The translations under genes and the position numbers were made by a program. Positions 11,748 to 23,239 of a DNA stretch of 64,000 nt are shown here, piece after piece. This DNA comes from Symbiodinium natans (taxonomy: Eukaryota; Sar; Dinophyceae; Suessiales; Symbiodiniaceae): contig CAJNDS010002646.1 in assembly GCA_905221605.1 (NCBI GenBank), positions 62,001 through 126,000 on the forward strand. The letters are read 5' to 3'. Position 1 is the stretch's first letter, and every line of letters starts with the position of its first letter. Under the pieces are notes generated by a model, which did no database searches, was not told the origin of the DNA, and saw only the letters and a program-made list of their open reading frames with translations.

Positions 11748-11903
11748 AGCTTCCGCTTCCTGCGACCGAGCACTGTGCGCTTCGTCGTTCCCGAAAGTTA
11801 TAGGGTCTTTAGGGCGCTTTCTTTGCCCTCATGGATGATAGGACGATACACACCTGGAAACCGGATGGCAGCCCATCCTGGAAGTTTGCACAGGAGTAGC
11901 TGA
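11748..11903 (+). CDS. Possible exon, unrecognised
   Basis: After the acceptor-like CACTTCTTCAG the plus strand reads FRFLRPSTVRFVVPESYRVF and stays open through GRYTPGNRMAAHP to a TAG stop. CCCTAAA-like units lie just upstream (about 11,690-11,715), the same arrangement as in the distal part of the window. No domain is recognised. It could equally be a decayed copy. Confidence 0.35.
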   Translation, partial: SFRFLRPSTVRFVVPESYRVFRALSLPSWMIGRYTPGNRMAAHPGSLHRSS

Positions 11904-14640
11904 AGCTTGGGTGTGACACGGGAGTGCAGTTGTCACCCCAGCTCTGCCATGAGGTGCGGCATGCGACAACAACCATGATTTCTTGGCTTGCCTCCATGAG
12001 AATTGGATTGGACGTCTTTAGACATCCGAGTTCTTCCACACTGCCCGAATGCCGAGCTCAGCAACCCACCCATACCCACGCTTCTTGAAAGTTGTGGCCT
12101 ACGTTGCCTTGAGGCATCCAAAACATTAAAAGAACCCAACAGCTAACGCCTCCTCGAAGGCAGACCAGGGTGATGACAAGCCATGATCGGCCTGCTCCGG
12201 CATGCCGGCTGGCTTCGTGGCATCGACGCCTGGAGAGCGGAAGATTGCAGTGAGAGTTGGGTTCTCTCTCCGCGTGTCCGCATGACCGATTCATGTGTCT
12301 TTGTCGCGAAGGCTGCAAGCTGCTGGCTTGAACACTCATGGACCCCCAGCCTGTCTTTGTCGCGGCCACCTTCTCAGCTGGCTGTGCCTGGTCCATGCCC
12401 TGCCCCTGAAGCGCCACTTGCTCTGCGCTGCCTCTGGCGGAGCGCAGCTTGCAAGCGAAACGGTTCGGGTGCTGAGAAGCTGGAGTAGACCCCATTCGAA
12501 GTGTCTGTCATTTTCCGGCACTGACATCACAGCGCAGACCCAACCGAAGCCAACTGAAGCCAACGCGCACCCCTGGAATTGAGCTTTGCATCCCGGCAAT
12601 CTGCACCTGCTGCGGCTTGCCCTGTGACCTGCACGGCTTCGACATGGGCACTTGTCAACCCACCCTGCAGGGCTCAGGGATTCGGGTTTATAAGGTTTAG
12701 AGGGCTCAACTTAACCAGCACCGACTATCTTAAGGACATGGCTCAGGACAATGGTCTTGCGGCTCGACAGCGTGCTAACCGCTGAACAATCTTTGCAAAT
12801 GGCCAGAGGCATTGCACTTTTGCAGTCAAGGTGGCGATTGCAAATTGAACGCTTAGTCTCCGCGTTGCTAAGACGCTGCTGAGAGAACGTCGAATCTGCA
12901 GGACGCTTCTAGGGCTTTTGCAAAGAGCGCGGGATGATGGCAAGATGCAGCTGTTTCAAAAACAAGCACCTGGTTGCTTTGTGAACGCTTGCTCTAAGAC
13001 TCCCTTGCTGCAAAGCCTCTCCACCTAGCACGTTCACAAAACAAATCAGCCCCTTCTAGAGGTCGCTCCTTGGGACGCACGGTGCATGAAGTGAACCCGC
13101 TTCGCTGTCCGCCTGGACGTCCGACGCGCCGGCGCCGCCGCCACCGCAATCCGCCTCGGGCGCCGAGCCGCTCTCCAGCCCCGGGAGTCGATCCAGCCGC
13201 AAGGCCTCCGTCCGCACTTTTGCAAAATCTTTGGCGGCCTGCGACTCTATCGAATGATCGACAAGACTCTAGAAAGCAAAAGCCCTTAAGATCTCGACGA
13301 AAGCCGGCATTTGGCAGCCAGAAGAGGCTTGATGGCTTGCAAAGCCCTGCATTTGGATCATTTGGCTGGTAGCTAGTTTGGCCCTCCCAGTACTCAAATC
13401 CTCCCCTCTACCCAACAACATGTTTAAATTAACAAACGATCATATACCCGAATGGGAATACAATTCGGGCTTCAGGGTTGGTTTTAGTTTTAGGGAAAGG
13501 AGAGCAACAAGTCTCGGCAGAGCTCTCTGGAGGCTGGGGGTGCCAGGGTGCCTTGCTTCTAAGACACCGGGGCGCTGCATAGAAGGGAGCCTAAACAATA
13601 AAAAACACGGGGAATGATCGAGCCCCCTCGAAGGTTCAGGCACACATAACACACATAAGACAAAATCACTATAGCTTGGCATGCCGTGTGCTATCTCCAT
13701 CTCCGAGGCTCCCCCGCAGCCACCACTGGCGCTGGCCTCACTTGAACGAAGTTTTGGAGTCCAAAAGGCTCGAAATCAAGGCCCCCCTTTGCAGGGAGGG
13801 AGGGGTCCAGTCTCGAGGGCTTGGTCTTAGATCAACATGACGTTTGAAGGATCTGCCAGAAGGTCCAAAGGTTTGCCTAGACATGCCTCGTCTTGCTGGG
13901 ACGCAACTGTCGGTTTGGTTGGCCAAGAAGCTGTCCACACCCTCCACACCCTCCACACCGCGCACCCACAACTAGTCACGAATTTGCGACTGGCGGCGAT
14001 GTAGCACTTTGCAACACTTTCTCAAACTTCCCAGCACTGCTTATAAAACTTTTCTCAAACTTGCTATCCTTTTCAACCCTTCTTGAGGTTCCGGCTCTCT
14101 GGGCGCCGGGTAGCCAAAAGCTCCCGTCCTCAAGCCATCAATGTAATCAATGGGTTCATTGAAACCTTTTTGCTGGTGAACATATCTGCGGGGATTGGAG
14201 AAGAGAGAGGCTTTGGAGTTCGTCCTGGGGTGGCAACATCAACCCGAAGTACCTGGGTTACCAAAGCTGGAGACAGCTACCCTAAACCCATACACCCCCG
14301 TAAACCCGCATAAACCCCCCTAAGCCCCACAAACCCCCATAAAAAAACAAAAAAAATAATAAATAAATTTTAAAAAAAAACACTACCTACAATCCCCCTA
14401 CTACCCGCATTTGAGGAAGGCGCGAACGATGTCAAAAAATGTGGCAAAAGCCCCCAACAACAGAGGCTCCGGCGATGGCGAGGTGGCCTCTGTGATGCTT
14501 AGGGAGTTTAGGAAGTCTAGGGTTTTAGGGCTTAGGAAGTTCTTGGATTTTAGGATTTTGGGATTTAGGAAGTTTAGGGGTGTTAGGGTATAGGGTTAAG
14601 GAGGTTTAGGGTTGAGGGCCAAGGAAGTGTAGGAAGTTCA
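11904..14640. other. No recognisable gene; diverged repeat and AT-rich spacer
   Basis: The open frames here are short and none resembles a known family. It holds the left copy of a diverged 1.5-kb repeat (about 12,170-13,760), a (CCACACCCT)n-like patch (13,933-13,960) and an A-rich stretch (14,340-14,390). TTTAGGAAG-type degenerate telomere-like units begin near 14,505. Confidence 0.6.
12170..13760. repeat. Diverged direct repeat, left copy
   Basis: Blocks in collinear order match 16,690-18,230: CATGATCGGCCTGCTCCGG...CTGGCTTCGTGGCA; GGCAATCTG-CCTGCTGC-GCTT; ACCCTGCAGGGCTCAGGG; CGGTGCA...TCCGCCTGGACGTC; CCGGCCTCACTTGAACGAAG (last block near 13,720-13,750 with small differences). Identity is patchy, so this is an old duplication. 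No coding content is recognised in either copy. Confidence 0.65.
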
Positions 14641-14676
14641 TGAGCTTAGGAAGTTCCGGAACTTCAGGGCTTTTCG

Positions 14677-15056
14677 GTGTTTCAGGGGTCCGTCTCTGGA
14701 TCAGGAGATCAACAGTCAGGGAAGAAACTCCCATGCAGATGCCGGGTGAGCACGGGCCTGCACCGCATGCGCCGCCAGGATGCCCTCAAGTTCGGAGACC
14801 TCCTGTGGGGCAGGCTCCACTTCGGCAAAGCTAAGCACCTTTCCTGGGTTTTCGTTTTTCCCCACCACAGTTGTTCAGAAATCTGGTGTCTTCAGGACAT
14901 CGAGGTGTGAACGGATCGGGATGTACGCGGAGTCTGCTCTGCGACAAACCGATGTGTTCTTGGAGGCAGATGCACCGCTCCAGGACGTCAATTTCTGCGA
15001 CCGAGGGTCGGGCAAAGCTCGACACACTGGTTTCTCTGAAGTGTAAGTTCGCCTGA
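14677..15056 (+). pseudogene. Unrecognised coding region with one frameshift
   Basis: The first frame gives VSTGLHRMRRQDALKFGDLL then LHFGKAKHLSWVFVFPH and SEIWCLQDIE, up to 14,904. One base out of frame, immediately after, comes ERIGMYAESALRQTDVFLEA followed by APLQDVNFCDRG and a TAA. Both halves look like protein, and no intron of workable size fits between them. A one-base frameshift at about 14,905, or a sequencing error there, is the simplest reading. The FGK...W segment loosely recalls a short FGK-x3-S/TW motif common in dinoflagellate proteins, but that is only a weak resemblance. Confidence 0.4.
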
Positions 15057-15326
15057 GTCCCGGCGATAGCTCATGTAGCATGGGGCAAAAATTGGAATTG
15101 CCTGCATCTGGATCCGGGTCAGTTCGCTGTACCTTCCTCACGTCTCGAAGCCGGGATTTCAGTCGGGGCCTGAATTAAGCCCCAAGCTGCGAGAGATGTC
15201 TGATCCTCTTTTTCTCTCTTGAGCAAGCTGCCTTGAAGCACCAGCAAGCACCGGCAAAGAGCAACAACTCACACACTACTCCCGCACCAAGGACAACAAC
15301 TCCCTCACACAGCTTCCCTAACCTAG

Positions 15327-15497
15327 GCGAGCTCCTGCTTCAGGACATCATTCCGGCGGCGGAGGGACAAAGGGCCGGGGCCCTCCCGGTGCGGCGCACG
15401 TCGGCGCAGCCAGCCGATGGCGAAACCCATCGGATCCTGGTGGGAGATCCGGAGACTTGCTTCGGGGAGTCGAGGGCAGCTGCTTGGGAGCTTAGAG
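15327..15497 (+). CDS. Exon candidate, unrecognised
   Basis: The acceptor CCTAACCTAG is followed by GELLLQDIIPAAEGQRAG and later ADGETHRILVGDPETCF, open until TTTAGGG-like sequence begins. The alanine-, glutamate- and arginine-rich composition is like the other coding segments here and unlike the spacers. The 3' border is approximate. Confidence 0.4.
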
Positions 15498-15639
15498 GGT
15501 TAAGGATTCAGGGTCCATTCGGCTTATAGGGTGTATGGGGTTTATAGGGCTTGGGGCTTGGGGCTTAAGACGGCTGAGAGGGTTGAAAGGGGTCTAGAGT
15601 CGAGGGAAAAACGGGTTTGGGATCGAGGGCTACTTGGAG

Positions 15640-15709
15640 GTTCATGGGTAGTTGTCAGTAGGGTTATAAGTACACCAAACAGGACTGTGACTACCCATGA
15701 ACCTCTAAG
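15640..15709 (+). mobile_element. Inverted-repeat intron element, family 2 (70 bp)
   Basis: Arms CTTGGAGGTTCATGGGTAG and CTACCCATGAACCTCTAAG are inverted copies. Read on plus, the GT inside the left arm (TTGGAG|GTTCAT) and the AG in the right arm (CTCTAAG|) would make a 70-bp GT-AG intron. The same arms occur at 44,838-45,051 and 49,420. The flanking frame (GKTGLGSRATW, then SRLP and a stop) is open across it, but the coding evidence on either side is weak. Confidence 0.6.
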
Positions 15710-15768
15710 CAGGCTTCCCTAAACCCTAAAACCCCAAACCCCAAACTCGTAGAGTAGGGGGTTGAAAG

Positions 15769-15850
15769 ATACTTCGGGGCACTGCTGCGACATGTGGGGA
15801 ACAGGAGCCCTCTCAGAGTGTCAAAAAGGAAGCACCGGGCCCCCGAGTGA
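15769..15850 (+). CDS. Terminal exon candidate
   Basis: After GTTGAAAG the plus strand reads YFGALLRHVGNRSPLRVSKR then KHRAPE and a TGA at 15,848. Upstream lies a CCCTAAA-like stretch and downstream a long TTTAGGG/TTTGGGG array (15,855-15,950), so the segment is bracketed by telomere-like repeats. No family is recognised. Confidence 0.4.
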
Positions 15851-15854
15851 TGGC

Positions 15855-15955
15855 GAGTTCAGGGCTTAGGGTTTAGGGCTTAGGGTTTAGGGTTTAGGGT
15901 TTGGGGTTTGGGGTTTGGGGTTTGGGGTTTGGGGTTTTAAGGTTTGGGGTTTAAG
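15855..15955 (+). repeat. TTTAGGG/TTTGGGG array
   Basis: Runs of TTTAGGG change into TTTGGGG and back within about 100 bp. This is one of the first sizeable telomere-like arrays in the window. It separates two plus-strand exon candidates and so probably lies in an intron or between genes. Confidence 0.85.
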
Positions 15956-15957
15956 AG

Positions 15958-16023
15958 GGGGCACTCTGCGGCGCCTCAAGCCCGAGCTGGGCCTGAAAAA
16001 CGTTCTTCTGTCTGAGTTTTGGG
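15958..16023 (+). CDS. Exon candidate between telomere-like arrays
   Basis: It reads GTLRRLKPELGLKNVLLSEF ending at W with a possible donor GTTATA. It lies directly after the TTTGGGG array ending near 15,955. The leucine-rich amphipathic pattern is protein-like, but the function is unknown. Confidence 0.4.
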
Positions 16024-16132
16024 GTTATACGTTTCCCGGTATTTAGGGTTTGGGTTTAGTTAGGGCTTTCGGGCTTTCGGGTCTTCTAGGTCTTCTAGGT
16101 TTCAATGAGGGTTTGAGGGCTGAGCTCTGAGA

Positions 16133-16391
16133 TCACAGTTCTGGGTGGCCCCCCCTGGCCTCGGGCATCTCACTGAGCAGCTCCATGACCAGGTCCATGG
16201 TCAGCGGCTGCAGCGTCCTTACTGTTGGCTAGTAGGGAATGAGGGAATGAGGTACCCTATGTAATCCCTCTTAAAGGGTATTTAAGGGGGGGGGGGGGGA
16301 TGCAGGGTACCTCATTCCCTCAGTCCCTACTAACCAACAGCAAGTGTCTCCATCGCGTACGCCTCCTGGGCCGACCCGTACAGGGCGGGAA
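16133..16391 (-). CDS. 3' end of a minus-strand gene, two exons
   Basis: The upstream exon (about 16,391-16,335) reads RPLPALYGSAQEAYAMETLAV. The last exon (16,221-16,133) reads RTLQPLTMDLVMELLSEMPE then ARGGHPEL and a TGA. The phase agrees if the intron starts at GTTAGT (16,334) and ends at CCAACAG (16,222). That intron is an inverted-repeat element. The C-terminal segment looks like an amphipathic helix. The family is unknown and upstream exons were not identified. Confidence 0.5.
16222..16340 (-). mobile_element. Inverted-repeat intron element, family 1
   Basis: Arms of about 36 bp (CTGTTGGCTAGTAGGGAATG... and its near-complement ending ACTAACCAACAG) flank a centre with a run of G. On the minus strand the element begins GTTAGT and ends CTAG or CCAACAG, so it supplies both splice sites. 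The duplicated CTGTTG at both edges makes the exact junction ambiguous. A second copy, again behaving as an intron but in the plus orientation, is at 43,829-44,008. Confidence 0.7.
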
Positions 16392-16505
16392 GTGGCCTCA
16401 GAATGGATCGAAGGAAGGCACTCAGTGCAATTCACTGCAATTCGCTGTGTAAAGTGTAAATGAAATACAAACATGGAAGGTTTTTAAAGAGAAAACAAAA
16501 GTTTA

Positions 16506-16565
16506 TGCGTATATATATATATATATTGACATATATAATCATAACACATATCAATGTTAAATATA
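16506..16565. repeat. AT-rich patch with (TA)n
   Basis: A (TA)n run and AT-rich sequence stand out from the GC-rich surroundings. No function is assigned. It lies just upstream of the right copy of the 1.5-kb repeat. Confidence 0.7.
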
Positions 16566-16689
16566 CACGTGCATCCACGCCTTTCCTTTTGATTTACCTT
16601 GATCCAGGCGGCTCGTTGGCAGCCTCGACCTGTGAACTCACAGGGGGACAGCGCGACCCGAGCCGAAGTTACGGCCTACTTTGTCTTGC

Positions 16690-18230
16690 CTATGACATGC
16701 CATGATCGGCCTGCTCCGGAGTGCTGCCAGCTGGCTTCGTGGCACCAGGGCACACCGCGGCGAGGCCTGGAGAGCGGAGGTTTCAGCATTTAAGGAGGGT
16801 ATTTTGGGCTTAGGTCTTAGGATTGTGTAGGGAATTCTCACTCATGATCAAGTTGCGTTCTTCTTTCATGGCAGGGGCTGCCGGCTGTCTTAACGCTCAC
16901 GGACCGAGCCTCACTTGCTCTGAGCTGCCTATGGCAGACAAGCTTAAGAGCGAATGGGTTCGGGTACTGAAAAACAACAAATGGCAGGCGTAGACCCCAT
17001 GGGCGGAAGGTTCTCTCGTGTCTTTTTGGATGAACGTCACGGAACCGGAGCAGACGCCCAATAAACCTGCATTCCGGCAATCTGTGCCTGCTGCAGCTTC
17101 CCCCATGACCTGGATGGCTTCTTCTTGATCTTCTTGGGCACTTGCCAACGCACCCTGCAAGGCTCAGGGTTGAGGGTAGGGTGTTTCGGCACAGACAATC
17201 TTCGGAACATGGCAAAGAACACAAGTGCCACAGCTCGACTGCGTGTCAGCCTGCAGATGAGAATGTCTCCTCCAAAGCTCATGGCGTGCTACAATCTTTA
17301 CACGTGGCCACAAACGTTGTGCGCGCACACGGGCCTCTGATAGAGATTTCTCAGCTTTGCATTCAACATGTACATGCAACTCCATTGCGCCTTCAGCTAG
17401 AGGTTTGGGCCACACCCGTGCCATCCCGTGCCCTTCTGTCCCACGCAAACCGCTCCAGGCAGAGAACAGACGGCACTGCACAGACAAGCTTTGTTTTCAT
17501 GTCGCGAAACCCTTTTTTTGACACAAACATGGAACCGGCGAAAGGGGCGCTGCGAGTGCTTGGATAAGGCGCGAGATGATGGCGAGTTGCAGCTAGGAAA
17601 TAGGCACGTGAGGCAGTTCAAGCTTCGCCTTTCACATGCTCTGGCCCTCTGGCCTGTCGTCACTTCTACGTGCTGCTTTCAAGAGCCAAGAGGTCGCTCC
17701 AGCAACCTGCGCCCTTTCCTAGAGTGTGTGCGAGATCACAGGCTCCTTCGGCTGAGGACCCGGCGCAACAAAGCGTTTCTCCCTACTAGCACGATCTCAG
17801 AAGCCAGCGCCTTCTAGAGATCGCTCTTAGTGGAACGTGCGGTGCAGCTACTTCGTCATCCGCCTGGACGTCAAGCTTGCCGATGCTTAGCGCCCCTGAA
17901 TGGCTGTCCAACCGCGGCTGCCGGGCCTGAAGCCCAGTTGAAGTTTCGGGAACTCCTCTGACTTGTAAGCCGCATTTGACTCGTAGCGACAACAAACACC
18001 CGTACCCCAAACATTGTAACTTCACACCATGTAAACTGTACTATAGTTCCTGTTCCTGTAATGGGAATTCTCAGTGTTAAGGGCTAAGGTAGATTCAACA
18101 TTTGGGACAAAGGACGCACTTTGGGTCGACAGACACAGCATACGCGACGTGCTACATGCCATCTTCATCTCCAAGGATCCCCCGCAGCCGCAGGTGGTGC
18201 CGGCCTCACTTGAACGAAGATTCGGGATGA
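16690..18230. repeat. Diverged direct repeat, right copy
   Basis: The second copy of the repeat at 12,170-13,760, collinear and in the same orientation, about 4.5 kb downstream. It is interrupted by copy-specific insertions. No open frame is shared by the two copies, so I infer a duplicated non-coding or decayed segment. Confidence 0.65.
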
Positions 18231-21200
18231 GGGAATTCATGATTCATAGTGGATGTCTCTTTAGGGGAAGAATAATTGAACAATCCTTCGCGTACGAAAA
18301 CCCTGTGGCTAGTTGGTTCTGCTCCAAGCGTCGGCGAGCTTCCCATCGGCGGTTGGTCGCCAGAAGCCATGACGGTTGATCAGCAATTGGGTGAGATGGA
18401 ATACCCCGATCAGTAGCAGTTAGACGCGCTTCTCGTCTGGGCTGGCTCGAACAGCAAAGGTCGCAACAGATGGCACGGCAACCAGATTGGCGTCAGTCAA
18501 AAACACGGCTTCTTTGAGTGCTTTTGATGCACCCAAGGAACTGCGTCAACACGCTACTCTTTCCCTACAGGTCAAAACAAAAACAAGTATTGGAGCACCG
18601 CTTGAAGCCTCAGAACCTCAAATCCACGAACAGCTGGCTTAACAGCTTGAGCAAACGTAGTTTTGCACTGTCAAGAGGAACGGACTACGCGTTGTGGGAG
18701 GACTGTTCAAGGCCACTCTGAACAATGCACCGACAAGCATTTTGGTGCTGCATCCGCGGTGTAAGCAGTGTTTCACAAACACACTTGCGTTTTGAACGTA
18801 GTGAGCCTCAGCTTGAATTTTTTCCAGCAGAAACACCAGGGTTCTTGCATGCGCCAAGCCTGCAGTGGTCAAGCAACATGTGCATGTATTTTCAACTGTG
18901 TGACTAGTCCACATTGTGAAATGCATCGATTCATGTTGCAAGAGCACGCTGGCCACTTCAGTGCTTTTGGTGGTTCTTGTGTGCCGGTGGCTTGCGTAGA
19001 CCGAGTCTCTTCGGCTTGTGATCTGCTTGCGATCTGCGGTCAAGAGTTGGAACAAGGAGGGGGCAGTGAGATGAGCGGACACTGTCCAACCGTGCCGACA
19101 TCAATTTGTCGAACCAAGCGGCACGCAACTGAAGGCTGAGAATGCTGCAGAATGGCCAAGTCCGTATCTGCAACTCGCCACACACTTCTTGTTCCTTCGC
19201 CCGCCTAAGCCACTCCAAGCAGCTTGTTGTTGTACATCTTGCAGAAGCCACGCCAAGCGATGTTTCTCCGCAAGTGTTTCCAGTGCAGCCGTTCTTGCCT
19301 TGACCGTCTGCCTCACCATAGTTTTTTCTAGATGCCATCCGGATCCGAGCATCACGCGGTTTTTCATTGCAGGCTCGAATGTCCGTGGCAAAGGTCAGCT
19401 TCAACGTACTGGAGGGGCTACTCTGACGCGTCCTATGTTTTTTCCAGAGCCCCAGTCTTCTGCGCTGCCTGAACTTTTCTCAAGCTCAACCTGGAAAATG
19501 TCAACGCGGACCGGCGCCGGACCCCTATGTCCACGTGGCAGCAAAAGATTTAACCGGACCATGAGAAACAGACGCACAGCAAAAAACCATGCCCCTGGCA
19601 GACATTCCCCCTTCACCCCATGCAGGAAAGGTTGACAGTGTGGGCCACGGAGAACACTCAGCTTTGCGAAGACCCAGATGTCAAACATTGCCTGCATGGG
19701 GGAAGCGGGGAATTGTGAGTCATGCAGCAGCAGTGAAGACTCAGTGTGCAACTCTGGCATTGGGCTAACAGTCTCAACTTCACAAGTGTAGTTGCGACAA
19801 TGCTTCCCAATTAATCTCTGCAACTTGAAGTTGCAAAAACGGCTGCTGTCACTATGGCAGTATACATGGGTTCGTACCTTTACCGAGACGCTTGGGAACT
19901 CAATTGCTTGATCCCACGAAAAACCCCACGTCGGAGTTCATGGTGAAGGGTTTAGGGTCACTGCGTCTTGACTTGCTCAACATGCTCCGAGCTTGCAGAA
20001 TTTTCAACAGCAGCAACAACGGCGACAGCAACAGCAGCACCAGGAAAAGCATGTTTGCCTAAGTCACAGAAGAAGAGGCTCCCAGGATCTACGTGTTGCA
20101 AAGCGCATTCTTTACACGCCAGTACACGTCAAAAATGGCAAGAGTCGGTAGTCACAGTGGTACATGCAATGGGCTTCCTGACCCAAAGATACTTGTGTGC
20201 AGAACTCCGACTGGCAAACAGGCCAAGACGCCCCCAGAGGCGCTCAGTTACAGTCACACTTTCAAAACCCCGGCTTGCGCACCCGCAGGTCTTTGAAAGA
20301 GGTTCTCTCCCGCAGACGATGTGGCGTTTTAACGACGCACCTTCTCTCCCCAAGTGCGGCCGGGCGCCAACTCTCCTGTGCTGGAAAAGCCATCCTCTAA
20401 CTCTTCAAAGTGCTCCGTCTCAAGGCACAGGTATATAGAGATGCTTAAACGTCCCTGAACTAAAAAGGGAGGGACTACATAGCATGGGAACGGCTTAAAG
20501 GGTGTGCCTGGACAAACCAAAAAAAACGATACGACCCCTCCCCCCCCTGTCCAAACTGCAAGCAGTGGAGAGCCGCCACAGGACCCAAGAAGTTGGCAAT
20601 TGGCCAAAAAACCGCAAGCTTTCAAAAAAACAGAACTAGTGGCCACTACTGCTTTCCGAATCCCTGGCCGGAGCAGCACTTTTTTACGCATGAGCGAATG
20701 CGTAAAAGACCAAAGTCACGCACAAGACAAGCAACCCACTCGCGTTCCAAAGTACCAAGTGCAAGTAACCCTCTTACGTCACACAGCTCACAGGCACTCC
20801 AAACACTTCTTTTAGCTTTCTCGCGCTTACACAAGACTCCGGTCTTGAGCCAAACAACATGCGTTTGCATGTGGGGCTTCCTAGGTCAAACTCTGGGCTT
20901 TAAACACTCTCTCAAAACGAAGCTACATAGTCGCAGACAGCTCACACAACTCAAGTGCCACTCAAGGTGCTTGCACAGCTCCAAACAAATGCAAAACACT
21001 TCAACGGCGTGGCAACGGACCTCTACACTACGCACTTCCTATGCAGAACTGCGAGCCCACAAAACGTTGACCATCTACACCCCCTTTGGGCTCGAAGCCT
21101 CCGCACTCAGCGCGTTGGCCGTGGAAGGTTTTGCCCGCTGAGTCTCGAAAACACACACCCCTATCCAAGTAATACATGCAAAGGTTCTTGACCGTAGGCC

Positions 21201-22040
21201 TGTTTTGCTCAAGGTGCGGGTCATCCTTTAGGTGATACAACTCATTCCAAGCAAAAGAATACACAATGCTGTCACTACCAAGAGCACAACGACCTGCTGC
21301 TCAAAACGCACAGTCCACAATCCCAGACTGCTCTCGATGCGGTCGCCAATGCAACGATTGACCCCACTCCCACACGCTCAACAAGCGACAGCGGCTCCTT
21401 CTCTATACAGACAGCAAACTCGCTTGAGACAAACGGCTTTACAAACTGGAAAGAATTCGAAGAACAGTCTTACACAAAAGTTCGGGGTGGTGTTAAGAAG
21501 CTTTCAGGCCGAACTTCGCAGAGTGTTGGTGGTCCTTGGTGCACCTAATGACATCAAGGGCCTCAGCAAGCTGGAGTAAAGTACAGACTACCTTCCACTC
21601 GTCCTTACCTCGCATGCAGCGCACAAGCTTCAACCATACACTCGTAGATCGGCGACTTCTGACTCTCCTGGAAGCTCCTAGTTTGCTTCCATGTCCAATA
21701 TTGACATCGCCAAGGCCATTCAATGCTCCAAGCATGCGTAAACGGCACTAACATCAATAGCAACTTCCACAACCTTTTGCGCGTATCGAGCAAACGCGTG
21801 ATGTCGGCGCGGTGGCTTCGCACGATTCTGCAACCACTAAAGCACAAAACCGTTAATCCTTGCAGCTCGGCTTCATACTACCTCCAACCACCGTTTGCTA
21901 TGCTGGGGCAATTCTTGCCGAAAGCAAAGATGAGACACTTCACCAGATGCAAGACAGCCTGCCTGCAGCATATGCCACAGGCCGTAGGATGTCTTGTCGC
22001 CAAAGTTAAAAGCTGACAACTTGGTTTTTCGTAGGCCCTT
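18231..22040. other. No recognisable gene
   Basis: Several open frames of 60-180 codons exist on both strands, but none shows a domain, motif repetition or splice context that I trust. The stretch 20.5-21.9 kb is C/A-rich with many CAAGC/CACAC words, similar in texture to the LTRs at 25.6 and 34.1 kb, and could be an old solo LTR. TTTGGCTCAAG occurs on minus at about 20,845-20,855. Confidence 0.5.
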
Positions 22041-22084
22041 CTCTTAAGTTTTAGTTCTGGAAAGCTGCATAGGGGCTGGGCCCG

Positions 22085-23045
22085 CCCCCTTCGTACGAAG
22101 GGGGGCTTGAAGGGGGGCTTGAAGCCCCCCTTGAAGGGGGGCTGAAGGGTCGGACCCTTGAAGGGGGCTTGAAGGGGGGGGTGAAGGGGGGAGGGGGGGG
22201 AGGCGAAGGGTCGAAGGCTTGAAGGGGGGCTTGAAGGGGGGCTTGAAGGGGGGGGCTTGAAGGGGGGCTTGAAGGGGGGCTTCAAGGGGGGCTTCAAGGG
22301 GGGCTTCAAGGGGGGCTTCAAGGGGGGCTTGAAGGGGGGCTTCAAGGGGGGCTTCAAGGGGGGCTTGAAGGGGGGGCTTCAAGGGAAGCTTCACAGGGAG
22401 GCTTCAAGGAGGGCCTGAAGGGGAGGTTTGAGACGCGAGCCTAAACGTCGCGAAGAAGGCCCAGGTGCTCGGCCTCGTAAACTGCTCCCTGCAACCCGTG
22501 CGAAGCAAGCCCAGTTATTAGGCCGCTTGAACTGCTCCCTGGAACCTCGCGAAGAAGGCCCAGTTAGTGGGCCTCTCAAACTGCTGCCGAAACGTCGCGA
22601 AGAAGGCCCAGTTATTAGGCCTCTTAAACTGCTCCCTGAAACCCCTGCAAAGCAGGCCCAGTTATTAGGCCTCTTAAACTGCTCCCTGGAACCTCGCGAA
22701 GAAGGCCCAGTTATTAGGCCTCTTAAACTGCTCCCTGAAACCTCTGCGAAGCAGGCCCAGTTATTAGGCCTCTTAAACTGCTCCCTGGAACCTCACGAAG
22801 AAGGCCCAGTTATTAGGCCTCTTAAACTGCTTCCTGAAACCTCTGCGAAGCAGGCCCAGTTATGAGGCCTCTTAAACTGCTCCCTGTACGGGTTTCCGGG
22901 AGCAGTTTAAGAGGCCTAGTACCTGGGCCTTCTTCGCGCCGTTTACGCCCGCGTCTCAAACCCCCCTTTCAAGCCCCCCTTGAAAGCTCCCTTTGCAGCT
23001 TCCTCTGATCCCCCCTTGAAGCCCCCCCTTGCAGCCTCCCTAGCC
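22085..23045. repeat. Palindromic satellite element: GGCTTGAAGGGG minisatellite plus 51-bp tandem units
   Basis: Left part (22,090-22,420): about 25 degenerate copies of GGCTTGAAGGGG or GGCTTCAAGGGG. Middle (22,440-22,890): about eight tandem units near 51 bp containing GGCCTCTTAAACTGCTCCCT and GAAGAAGGCCCAGTTATTAG. Right part (22,895-23,045): inverted copies of the left edge, GGGAGCAGTTTAAGAGGCC..., GGGCCTTCTTCGCGCC..., GCGTCTCAAACC, then CAAGCCCCCC. The whole is therefore an inverted-repeat-bounded unit with an internal tandem array. The open frames through it are by-products of repeat lengths divisible by three. Confidence 0.85.
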
Positions 23046-23239
23046 TCCACTAGAAAACATGGGGTTTTCGGCTTAGCCCCTTGCCACACGCACTCGAGAT
23101 GGGAGGCGTCGGGTACTCGCAGGCCGAAGCCGCTTCCCCTAGCCTCCCGCTACAAGACATGGGGTTCTTGGCCGAGCCCGTGCCACAACAAAAAAACATA
23201 TTCAAGCCAAAAACATGCTACTGTACGTGATTGCGTCGT

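Noticed and set aside
20593-21141. 182-codon plus frame
   Set aside because: Ser/Thr/His/Gln-rich translation of C/A-rich sequence without motif, splice context or repetition elsewhere.
22044-22865. PPLKPPFK-repeat and LLNCSLEPREEGP-repeat proteins
   Set aside because: The repeats arise from tandem DNA units whose length is near a multiple of three and are open on both strands; no start, splice or domain support.
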